A stretch of 64,000 nt of DNA from Clavibacter sp. VKM Ac-2873 (GTDB lineage Bacteria > Actinomycetota > Actinomycetes > Actinomycetales > Microbacteriaceae): contig NZ_JADKRS010000003.1 of assembly GCF_015351075.1 (NCBI RefSeq), forward strand, positions 248,001 to 312,000. The letters run 5' to 3'. The position numbers and the translations under genes were made by a program. Below the pieces are notes generated by a model. It made no database searches and was not told where the DNA came from. It saw nothing but the letters and a program-made list of their open reading frames with translations. Below are positions 1 through 7,564 of this stretch, piece by piece. How positions within the stretch are numbered: the stretch's first letter is position 1; each line of letters begins with the position of its first letter.

Positions 1-1
1 C

Positions 2-1000
<999 letters not shown>

Positions 1001-1026
1001 CCGCGCGCGCGGCCTGGCGGGTCGCG

Positions 1027-1614
1027 CTAGCGCGACGGCGCCACCGGCGGCAGCAGCCCCTGCTCGGCGGCGGCCGCGCGGGCGATCAACAGGGTCGGGT
1101 CCACGATGCCGCCCGCGGCGATGAGCGCGTCGAGCTCCGCGACGGGCATGCGGACGAGGCGCACCTGCTCGGACGGGTCGGAGCGGTCGGCCGTGCCCGG
1201 CGTCGTCGGGGTCGTGCAGGCGAAGACGTGCACGAGCCAGGACGCGCGGCCCGGGTTCACCGCGTAGGTGCGCAGCGGGCGGATCTCCGACGCGACGAGG
1301 CCGAGCTCCTCCTCGAGCTCGCGGCGGGCGGACTCGACGGGCTGCTCGCGGGCGTCGCCCGCGCCGCCGGGGAGGTCGAGGATCCACCGCCCGAGCGGAT
1401 ACCGGAACTGGCGCGTCAGGAGCACGTGGTCGCCGTCGATCACGAGGGTCGCGACCGCGAACGGCACGCTCTCGTCCACCTCGTACCTGGTCGCGGATCC
1501 GTCGGGCAGCCGCACCTCGTGGTCGACCAGCACCACGCGACCGCGGTGGACGTCGGTGCGCCCGGTCGTGGTCCAGTCGAGCTCGGGTCCGTGATCCGCG
1601 TCGGCAGAGGGCAT
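1027..1614 (-). CDS. NUDIX hydrolase (ADP-ribose pyrophosphatase-like)
   Basis: A 195-residue cytoplasmic pyrophosphohydrolase. The Nudix box is clear: GGAGDAREQPVESARRELEEELG, with the paired glutamates in REL-EEE. Before it, FAVATLVIDGDHVLLTRQFRYP is typical of the ADP-sugar/ADP-ribose branch, which also has the VNPGRASWLVHVF segment seen here. The exact substrate cannot be fixed from sequence. A TAGGCT box six bases before the ATG and no ribosome site suggest a leaderless message. Confidence 0.88.
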   Translation of the reverse strand: MPSADADHGPELDWTTTGRTDVHRGRVVLVDHEVRLPDGSATRYEVDESVPFAVATLVIDGDHVLLTRQFRYPLGRWILDLPGGAGDAREQPVESARRELEEELGLVASEIRPLRTYAVNPGRASWLVHVFACTTPTTPGTADRSDPSEQVRLVRMPVAELDALIAAGGIVDPTLLIARAAAAEQGLLPPVAPSR

Positions 1615-1620
1615 GCAGGG

Positions 1621-1626
1621 AGCCTA
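1621..1626 (-). promoter_or_regulatory. -10 box of leaderless NUDIX transcript
   Basis: TAGGCT on the minus strand, six bases from the ATG of the NUDIX gene. It matches the actinobacterial TANNNT -10 consensus, and no Shine-Dalgarno is present. The same arrangement recurs across the window. Confidence 0.5.
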
Positions 1627-1660
1627 GGGGCGTCGCCGCGCCGGCCGCGGATCCGGCGGT

Positions 1661-2278
1661 TCAGGCGGCGAGGGCGGCGACGGCGGTGCGGATCCCGAGG
1701 AGCACGAGCGTGGCGGCGGCCAGCAGGAGGAGGGCGGCGCGGACTCGCGGGGAGGTCGCCACACCCGGGATGCCCCGCACCAGCGCCCCGAGCAGCGAGA
1801 GCCAGCCGAGCATCATCGCCATGTGCACCGCGGCGAAGACGAGGAAGAGCGCGGGCCCGTCGAGGCCCGAGCCGCGCAGGGTGGGGACGACGAGCACGTA
1901 GAAGCCGATCGCCTTGACGTTGGTGACGACGGCGACGAACGCCGCGAGCACGAGGCGCGGGCGCAGCCCATCGGGGCGCGCGCCGGCCGGGGCGCGACGC
2001 AGCGCGGAGATCCCCGACGCGACGCCCATCCCGACCAGCACCGCGCCGCCGACGATGCCGAGCACGAGGCGCGCCCGCGGATCCCCGGACACGAGCTGGG
2101 CGAGCCCGCTGAAGCCGAGGGTCGCCGCGATGAGGAGCACGCCGAGCGCGGTCCCCGCCCAGACGCGCAGCGCCGCGCGTCGGTCCCCTGTCGCGGCGGC
2201 GCCGATCGTGAGCGTGAAGCTCGCGCCCGGGCTCACGACGAACGGGAGCGCGGTGGACGCCAGGAGCGCGAGGTTCAC
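1661..2278 (-). CDS. LysE/RhtB-family amino-acid exporter
   Basis: An integral membrane protein of about 205 residues with six hydrophobic segments and the LysE-family N-terminus (LLASTALPFVVSPGASFTLTIGAAATGDRRAALRV). The family exports amino acids or homoserine lactones; the substrate here is unknown. I chose the GTG at 2278 because the residues further upstream are proline/arginine-rich and unlike the family. Its neighbours are unrelated single genes, so context does not help assign a substrate. Confidence 0.82.
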   Translation of the reverse strand: MNLALLASTALPFVVSPGASFTLTIGAAATGDRRAALRVWAGTALGVLLIAATLGFSGLAQLVSGDPRARLVLGIVGGAVLVGMGVASGISALRRAPAGARPDGLRPRLVLAAFVAVVTNVKAIGFYVLVVPTLRGSGLDGPALFLVFAAVHMAMMLGWLSLLGALVRGIPGVATSPRVRAALLLLAAATLVLLGIRTAVAALAA

Positions 2279-2425
2279 CGCGCGCCCGGGCGGGGTCGGG
2301 GGAGCACGGGCACGGGGACTCCTCGGGGACGGGGCGACGGACGGTCGCCCCATGATGCCGATCCGGGCGTCGCGCCGGGAGGGCCTTGCGCGGCCGGGCG
2401 GATGCGCGCCGGTGCGCCCCGCGGA

Positions 2426-3049
2426 TCAACCGGAGCGGCGGGCCGTGATGGCGACATGCGGCCGGGATCCGGGACCGCGGCGCGTGTGCACCTCGTCCAC
2501 GGCGAAGCCGGCCGCCCGGATCTCCGCGGCCAGGGCGTCCGGCGACCAGCGCCACGCGCGCGTGACGGCGTGGTCGAAGGGCTCGGCGTCCGGGATCCCG
2601 GCGGGGCCCGCGAACCCGCCGACGAGCAGGCCCCCGCCGGGCCGCACCACTCGCGCCAGCTCGCCGAGCGGCACGCCGATCCGCGCGGGCGCGTGGTGGA
2701 TGAGCGAGTACCAGGCGAGCGCGCCGCCGAGCGCGCCGTCGCCGGCGTCGAGCGCGTCCAGGTCGCCGACCGCGAACGGGACGCCCGGATGCGCGACGCG
2801 GGCGTGCGCGACGAAGGCGGGCACGAGGTCCACGCCGCGCGCGTCGAGGCCGCGGGAGGCGAGGAACGCGGTCCAGTGGCCGGGTCCGCACCCGGCGTCG
2901 AGCACCTGTCCCGTGATCCCGTCGGCCCATGTCGTGACGAGCGCGAGATCCGCGGGGTGCACCGCGTCGAGGGTGCCGAGGCGCTCCGCGTACTCGGCGG
3001 CGCGCGCGGCGTAGGCGGCGGCGACGGTGACGGTGACGGTGTCCGTCAT
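2426..3049 (-). CDS. Class I SAM-dependent methyltransferase
   Basis: A protein of 207 residues with the Rossmann-type SAM fold: motif I VLDAGCGPGHWTAFLASRG, the acidic end of beta-2 (GVDLVPAFVAHAR), and FAVGDLDALDAGDGALGGALAWYSLIHHAP, typical of the methyltransferase-11/25 group. The acceptor substrate is unknown. The ATG at 3049 overlaps the stop of the GNAT gene (3046-3048), so the two are probably co-transcribed and translationally coupled. Confidence 0.85.
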   Translation of the reverse strand: MTDTVTVTVAAAYAARAAEYAERLGTLDAVHPADLALVTTWADGITGQVLDAGCGPGHWTAFLASRGLDARGVDLVPAFVAHARVAHPGVPFAVGDLDALDAGDGALGGALAWYSLIHHAPARIGVPLGELARVVRPGGGLLVGGFAGPAGIPDAEPFDHAVTRAWRWSPDALAAEIRAAGFAVDEVHTRRGPGSRPHVAITARRSG

Positions 3050-3528
3050 CCCCGGCGGTCCGGGTCCGCGGCCGGTCCGAGCGGGCGCGACCACGCGACC
3101 TCGCGCGCCAGCTGGCCGCTCGCGCGGAACGCGACCACCTGGCGGGCGTCCGGCAGCGCGGCGGCCAGCGCGTCGCGATCCGCCGCCGCGAAGCCGAGGC
3201 CCTGCCAGAACGGACCCGACCTCCGCGAGAACAGCCAGGCGCGCTCGGCGCCGGCGGCCGCCGCCTCGGCGAGCGCGTGCCGCGCGAGCGTCGAGCCGAG
3301 GCCCGCGGACCGCAGCGCGGCCGCGACGGCGACGCTGCGGATCAGCGCGTGCCGTCCGTCCGCGCTGAGCTCGAAGCCGGTGCTCGCGGCGATGCGGCCG
3401 TCGGCGTCACGCTGGATCCAGAGCCGCACGCCCGGGTCGTCGAGCCCGGTCACCGTGAGGTCCGCCGCCGCGAGGAAGTCGTGGAGGGCCGGCACGTCCG
3501 CGGCACCGACGGGCGAGAGGGCCGTCAC
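3046..3528 (-). CDS. GNAT-family N-acetyltransferase
   Basis: A protein of 160 residues. Its acetyl-CoA-binding core is IRSVAVAAALRSAGLGSTLARHALAEAAAAGAERAWLFS, followed by the GNAT end motif FWQGLGFAAADRDAL. This resembles the ArsN2/putative N-acetyltransferase subgroup (FWxxxGF), but no arsenic gene is nearby, so I leave the substrate open. The GTG start at 3528 forms a GTGA overlap with the upstream crcB stop, giving a chain crcB-crcB-GNAT-methyltransferase on the minus strand. Confidence 0.82.
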   Translation of the reverse strand: MTALSPVGAADVPALHDFLAAADLTVTGLDDPGVRLWIQRDADGRIAASTGFELSADGRHALIRSVAVAAALRSAGLGSTLARHALAEAAAAGAERAWLFSRRSGPFWQGLGFAAADRDALAAALPDARQVVAFRASGQLAREVAWSRPLGPAADPDRRG

Positions 3529-3905
3529 AGCGCCTGGCCCACCACGATCCCGAGACCGGCCGCCGCGACGCAGACGACGAGCATCCCGACGCCGTTCGCG
3601 AGCGCCGCGCCGATGCGGCCCGCCTGGGCGAGCCGCACCGTCTCGAGGCTCGCGGTGCTGAAGGTCGTGTAGCCGCCCATGAGGCCGCCGCCGAGGATGA
3701 GGAGCAGGTCGTGCGGGAGGCCCGCCTGCGCGGCCGCGCCCGTGAGGAGGCCCAGCCCGAGGGATCCGGTGACGTTGATGACGGTCGTGCCCCACGGGTA
3801 CGCGGAGCCGAGGCGGGCGCGGACGGCGCCGTCGACGAGGAGGCGGAGGGCGGCCCCGACGCCGCCGGCCACGCAGATCAGCGCGAACACGAGCGGACCG
3901 GTCAC
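3525..3905 (-). CDS. crcB: Fluoride efflux channel subunit CrcB/FluC (second of pair)
   Basis: A protein of 126 residues with four membrane helices and the FluC landmarks GGVGAALRLLVDGAVR, NVTGSLGLGLL and GGLMGGYTTFSTASLETV. FluC channels export fluoride as dual-topology dimers; actinobacteria often carry two adjacent genes that may form a heterodimer. The GTG start overlaps the stop of the upstream crcB by four bases. Confidence 0.93.
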   Translation of the reverse strand: MTGPLVFALICVAGGVGAALRLLVDGAVRARLGSAYPWGTTVINVTGSLGLGLLTGAAAQAGLPHDLLLILGGGLMGGYTTFSTASLETVRLAQAGRIGAALANGVGMLVVCVAAAGLGIVVGQAL

Positions 3906-4426
3906 GACGCCGCCCCCGTCGCCCGGCCTGCCGCCGTGCGACGGTGGAGCGCGGCGCCCGCGGCGATCCCGGCGACGGACGCCGCCGCCCCCGCGACGAG
4001 CGAGAGCGCGGCGTAGGCGAGCGCGACGCCGAGCGCGGATCCGGCGAGCGACGCCGCGTCGGTGGCGAGCGAGCTGTACGTGGTGAAGCCGCCGAGCACG
4101 CCCGTGCCCACGAGCAGGCGGAGCGCGCGGCGGCGGCCCGCGTCGGGCCCCCGCCGGGCGAGCGCCTCCAGCAGGGCGCCGAGCACGAAGGCGCCGACCA
4201 CGTTGATGAGGAGGATGGTCACGGGCACGCCACCGGCCGGCGCGGGCCAGGTGAGCGCGAGCGCCTCGCGGATCCCCGTGCCCACCGCGCCGCCGAGCGC
4301 GACGAGGCCGAGCGACGACCAGCAGAGGTGGACGGGGCGGCCCGGGTCGTCGTCCACCTCGATGTCGCTGTCGAGGGGTGCGCCGTCGCGGACCTCGTGG
4401 TCGTCGGGCTGCGCGTGGTCGGTCAT
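3902..4426 (-). CDS. crcB: Fluoride efflux channel subunit CrcB/FluC (first of pair)
   Basis: A protein of 174 residues. An acidic soluble extension of about 40 residues (rich in Asp/Glu) precedes a normal FluC core with GGAVGTGIREALAL, INVVGAFVLGALLEAL and GVLGGFTTYSSLATDA. The ATG at 4426 has GGGAGA just upstream, which decides the start over two upstream in-frame ATGs. It is the promoter-proximal gene of the crcB pair, and a possible fluoride riboswitch lies in its leader. Confidence 0.92.
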   Translation of the reverse strand: MTDHAQPDDHEVRDGAPLDSDIEVDDDPGRPVHLCWSSLGLVALGGAVGTGIREALALTWPAPAGGVPVTILLINVVGAFVLGALLEALARRGPDAGRRRALRLLVGTGVLGGFTTYSSLATDAASLAGSALGVALAYAALSLVAGAAASVAGIAAGAALHRRTAAGRATGAAS

Positions 4427-4460
4427 GGGGTCTCCCATCTCGGAGGGCATGGCTAGCCGT

Positions 4461-4518
4461 GAGACAGGGACTGTCGTCGACGAGGGTGTCGAGGTTGGGG
4501 ACGGCGAGCCCCACCGCC
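4461..4518 (-). promoter_or_regulatory. Possible fluoride (crcB-motif) riboswitch
   Basis: The minus-strand leader of the crcB pair contains GGCGGUGGGGCUCGCC (a GGCG/CGCC stem), then CCCCAACC and a downstream GUCGACGACAG...CUGUCUC segment. This order recalls the crcB RNA (RF01734: GGCGAUGG..UCGCC, AACC, a distal GAUGGC element), but key conserved bases deviate and I cannot score it. The location directly before fluoride exporters raises the prior. Confidence 0.35.
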
Positions 4519-4576
4519 GTGCCGCCCGCGGGAAGCACGGCCATTGAACCACGCGGGTCAGGCGGGTCGCGGCGCG

Positions 4577-4582
4577 TAGCCT
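4577..4582 (+). promoter_or_regulatory. -10 box of leaderless DUF218 transcript
   Basis: TAGCCT, six bases before the ATG at 4589, with no ribosome-binding site between. It fits the leaderless promoter pattern of this window. Confidence 0.5.
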
Positions 4583-4588
4583 GAGCGG

Positions 4589-5182
4589 ATGCGGACCCGC
4601 CCCCTGCTCGTCGCCATCGGGGCCGCCGCCGCGGTCGCCCTCGTCGCCAGCGAGGTCGCGCACCGCCTGGCCAGCACGCGCGGGCTCGATCCGAGACGGG
4701 CGGACGCCGAGATCGGCCGCGAGGCGATCGTCGTGCTGGGCTACGGCAACCGCGGCCCGCGCGCCAACGCCATCAACCGGTACCGCGTCCGCGCGGGGCT
4801 GCGCTCGATGCATCCGCGCGCCACCTCGAGCACCCTCGTCCTCTGCGGCGGATCGGTGAGGGGCACCGAGCCCGAGGCGCGGATCCTCGCCAGGTACGCC
4901 CGCGACGAGCTCGGCTACCGGGGTCCCCTCGTCCTCGAGGACACGAGCACCAGCACGCGCGAGAACATCGCGAACGCGATCCCGTTCCTCGAGGACGCGG
5001 ACACGATCCGCATCGTCTCCGACTCGGTGCACGCGGCGAAGGCCCGGCCGTACCTCCGCGCGCTGCGGCCGGACCTCGCCGAGCGCCTCGCGCGCGCCGA
5101 GGAGTACCGCGTCGGCGAGGTGCCGTGGATGAAGCCGACCGTGCTCGTCGTGCTCCTGCTGAAGCGCTGGGGCCTGGCGTAG
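4589..5182 (+). CDS. DUF218 (YdcF/SanA-like) membrane-anchored protein
   Basis: A protein of 197 residues. An N-terminal hydrophobic anchor (LLVAIGAAAAVALVASEVA) is followed by a DUF218 domain: IVVLGYGNRGP at the first strand, VLCGGSVRGTEPEARILARYA, EDTSTSTRENIANA and IVSDSVHAAKARPYLRAL. The family includes E. coli YdcF and SanA; some members are linked to cell-envelope functions, but no reaction is firmly known. It stands alone, divergent from the crcB group. Confidence 0.82.
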   Translation: MRTRPLLVAIGAAAAVALVASEVAHRLASTRGLDPRRADAEIGREAIVVLGYGNRGPRANAINRYRVRAGLRSMHPRATSSTLVLCGGSVRGTEPEARILARYARDELGYRGPLVLEDTSTSTRENIANAIPFLEDADTIRIVSDSVHAAKARPYLRALRPDLAERLARAEEYRVGEVPWMKPTVLVVLLLKRWGLA

Positions 5183-5352
5183 GAGCGCAGCCCAGGGTCG
5201 CGTAATGCTCGAATACCGCACACGTGATGGGATTTTCCACAGGGGCCAGGGGCGTGCGGGAGGCGCCTGCCCGCCGGCTCCGGAATCGGGCCGGGAATGG
5301 CGCCCGTTGCGCGTCCGTGATGTCCGCTGACGGCCCTCTCGGGGCGCCTGTA

Positions 5353-5369
5353 GATAGTTTCCCTATCAT
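5353..5369 (+). promoter_or_regulatory. MerR promoter with short inverted repeat
   Basis: GATAG (5353-5357) and CTATC (5363-5367) form a dyad around TTTCC. TATCAT (5364-5369), six bases before the ATG, can serve as a leaderless -10 box. The dyad overlapping the -10 is what an autoregulating MerR protein would need; binding is inferred. Confidence 0.45.
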
Positions 5370-5375
5370 TGCAGG

Positions 5376-6020
5376 ATGACCGCCCTGCCCATTTCCGAGC
5401 TCGCCGAACGATCCGGCTGCTCCGTCGCCACCATCAAGTACTACCTGCGCGAGGGGCTGCTCCACCCGGGCGACAAGGTCAACGCCCGCCGGACCGCGTT
5501 CGACGAGACGCACCTGGCCCGGCTGCGCCTCGTGCGCGGCCTGATCCACGTGGTCGGCGTCACCATCGAGCAGGCGGGGACGATCCTCGACCTCGTCGCG
5601 GATCCCGACCAGAGCGTCGTGGGCGCGATGCGGAAGGCCACGGCGGCGCTCCCCAGCGGGGATCGCTCCACGTCGGCCGGCGAGGCCCCTCCGGCGCGCT
5701 CCACCGCGGGCACAGAGGCCCTGCTGGACCGCCTCGGCGTGCAGCACACGGCCGACTCCGTGCCCGTCGCGCAGCTCGATCGGGCGCTCGAGCTCGCCGA
5801 GGAGGCGGGGATCGCGCTCGACGAGTCGCAGATCCGCACCTACGTCGACGCGGTGCGGCACATCGCGGACGCGGACTTCTCCCGCGTCCCGTGGTCGGAC
5901 CCGCAGGGCGCCGTGGAGTTCGCGGTGCTGGGCACGGCCCTCTACGAGCCGGTGCTGCTCGCCCTCCGCCGCGTCGCGCACCACGAGAAGGGCCTCACCC
6001 TGGAGCGCGGGGACGCCTGA
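5376..6020 (+). CDS. MerR-family transcriptional regulator
   Basis: A protein of 214 residues. The N-terminal winged helix is clearly MerR: PISELAERSGCSVATIKYYLREGLLHPG, then DETHLARLRLVRGLIHVVGVTIEQAGTILDLV. The C-terminal part (about 90-214) has no recognised ligand domain and no cysteine cluster, so a metal sensor is unlikely. It lies about 400 bp before the large lipid operon, on the same strand, and is the only regulator next to it. Control of that operon is a reasonable guess but not shown. Confidence 0.88.
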   Translation: MTALPISELAERSGCSVATIKYYLREGLLHPGDKVNARRTAFDETHLARLRLVRGLIHVVGVTIEQAGTILDLVADPDQSVVGAMRKATAALPSGDRSTSAGEAPPARSTAGTEALLDRLGVQHTADSVPVAQLDRALELAEEAGIALDESQIRTYVDAVRHIADADFSRVPWSDPQGAVEFAVLGTALYEPVLLALRRVAHHEKGLTLERGDA

Positions 6021-6033
6021 CCGGCTCGGCATG

Positions 6034-6082
6034 CGCCCCCGCACGGGGCACGGACGACTGCCCGCACGGTGCGGGTGTTGGT
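6034..6082 (+). terminator. Possible terminator after the MerR gene
   Basis: Two consecutive hairpins: GCCCC/GGGGC at 6034-6048 and a perfect CCCGCA-cgg-TGCGGG stem at 6061-6075 followed by the T-rich TGTTGGTT. This would separate the MerR transcript from the lipid operon. The tail is weak, so confidence is modest. Confidence 0.4.
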
Positions 6083-6414
6083 TGCGGCTCCCGGCAAAAC
6101 CCCCAGAACGGGGGGCATTGGACGGAGTCTGGAAATAAGGCCCCGAGAAGCGTCCGCCGCGCGCCGGGAATGGCCGCATCCTCGTTCCACCAGGCAATCC
6201 CCAGGATCCTGTGCCCGCGACCCGAGTCGATGAGCCCACTCGCCGACAGACGCTGATCACGATCCTGTCCACAATCGGCCCTTTAGCGTTCAACTACCAC
6301 GTTCGATGCGTTCGCATGACCCCTTGACAGCGCCGACCTACCATCGGTTACCTTCGTGCTCGACGCCGCCGGCACCCGCCGTGGCACCTCCCGGAGAACG
6401 ACAGAGGAAGAGGG
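6083..6414 (+). promoter_or_regulatory. Leader/promoter region of the Pfa-like operon
   Basis: Non-coding, visibly more A+T-rich than its surroundings. It holds a CCCCC-agaac-GGGGG hairpin (6100-6114), TTGACA at 6324-6329 and an actinobacterial-type -10 TACCTT at 6349-6354 (19-base spacer, slightly long), then a leader of about 60 nt ending in AGAGGAAGAGGG directly before the ACP ATG. The -35/-10 pair is the best promoter candidate for the whole 21.5-kb operon. Confidence 0.45.
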
Positions 6415-6684
6415 ATGCGGGAAATGGTCGAATCACACGAGGTACGAGGATGGCTGATCGAGAAGATCGCCGTGCGCACGGGCCTGGAAGCGCATGAGGT
6501 GCGCCCCGACATGTTCTTCGACGAATTCGAGCTGGATTCCACGGAGGCCCTGGTGCTGGCGGGCGAGCTGGAGGAATGGCTCGGATTCGCGCTCGCCCCC
6601 ACGGCCCTCTGGTACTTCCCCACCATCGAGAAGCTCGCCGAGCACGTGGCGAGCGCCTCCGAACCCGAGTCCGTCCCCCGCTGA
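6415..6684 (+). CDS. Free-standing acyl carrier protein
   Basis: An acidic protein of 89 residues with the carrier-protein core FFDEFELDSTEALVLAGELEEWLGFAL. Ser42 in the DST motif is the expected phosphopantetheine site, to be charged by the operon's PPTase. AGAGGAAG four bases upstream decides the ATG at 6415 over the ATG at 6424. It opens the operon, separate from the single ACP inside the PfaA-like protein, so it may carry a starter unit, an extender or the product to the dehydrogenases. Local base composition is a little less G+C-rich than the later genes. Confidence 0.88.
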   Translation: MREMVESHEVRGWLIEKIAVRTGLEAHEVRPDMFFDEFELDSTEALVLAGELEEWLGFALAPTALWYFPTIEKLAEHVASASEPESVPR

Positions 6685-6688
6685 GACC

Positions 6689-7564
6689 GTGCCCACCGAC
6701 ACGCCTCCCCAGGGGCGACCCCGGGTCCACGTCATCCACCCGGGCACCCTGCCCGCCTCCGCGTACGGGCCGCTGGGCGAGGCGTGCACCGGGGTCGACT
6801 GGGGCGTGAGCGACCTCGGCACCCGTCGCGACTACGCCCACGCCGGCTTCGACCCGGCCGCGTCGGACCTCAGCATGGACGAGCTCGTCACGCGGCTCCT
6901 CGACGAAGACGGAGCGCTCCTCGACCAGGCGGATCTCCTGGTCGGCTGGTCATTCGGCGGCCTCGTGGCACTCGCGGTCCGCGAGCGCTCCCCCCGGGAT
7001 CCCGCCGTCCTGCTGCTCGACACGGTGGCACCCACGATCGACGTCGAGGGCTCGCGGACGCACCTCGCGCGCTGGTTCGCCGACTACCTCGGCACCCGCG
7101 CGGGACGCCCGCTCGCGGCCCCGCCCCCCGGATCCGACGACAGGCGGGAGCCCCTCGCTGCCCTCCACGGACCCGCCGTCGAGGCGGGCGCCATCGCCCC
7201 CGACGTGAGCCGCGGCGGGTTCCTCGCGCTGGCACGCGCCTACACCGGCGGGCTCGAGCGGAACGTGCGGATGACCGCATCACGGGAATGGCCGAGGCCC
7301 GCCCGGATCGCGCTCGTGAAACCCGTCGACGGCCTCCTCCCGGAAAGCGCGGCGAACGGCTGGGAGGACGCGGCGGATTCCGTCGAGGTCATCCCGTGCC
7401 CCGGCGACCACTATTCGATGCTCTCCGACCCGACGAGTCGCGGGGTGATCGCCGAGCAGATCATCGCCCGCGCCATGGAAATGCGACCGGAATTCTCCGG
7501 ACATATCACCTCGCACCCGTCGGGTGCCGAGCGGAATTCATCATCTCGATTGGGAGAAGAATGA
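6689..7564 (+). CDS. Alpha/beta-hydrolase, thioesterase-like
   Basis: A protein of 291 residues with an alpha/beta-hydrolase triad layout: nucleophile Ser88 in GWSFGG, probable acid Asp214 (KPVDGLL) and His241 in PGDHYSM. The GDHYSML end matches stand-alone (type II) thioesterases and PKS/NRPS thioesterase domains. The likely role is release of the finished chain or editing of mis-primed carrier proteins; the choice is inferred from position. The GTG at 6689 lies four bases after the ACP stop, and the gene's own stop overlaps the next ATG (ATGA). Confidence 0.82.
   Translation: MPTDTPPQGRPRVHVIHPGTLPASAYGPLGEACTGVDWGVSDLGTRRDYAHAGFDPAASDLSMDELVTRLLDEDGALLDQADLLVGWSFGGLVALAVRERSPRDPAVLLLDTVAPTIDVEGSRTHLARWFADYLGTRAGRPLAAPPPGSDDRREPLAALHGPAVEAGAIAPDVSRGGFLALARAYTGGLERNVRMTASREWPRPARIALVKPVDGLLPESAANGWEDAADSVEVIPCPGDHYSMLSDPTSRGVIAEQIIARAMEMRPEFSGHITSHPSGAERNSSSRLGEE

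Noticed and set aside
3046-3528. Arsenic-resistance acetyltransferase ArsN2
   Set aside because: The FWQGLGF ending is suggestive, but no arsenic genes are nearby and the motif is shared by general GNAT proteins.
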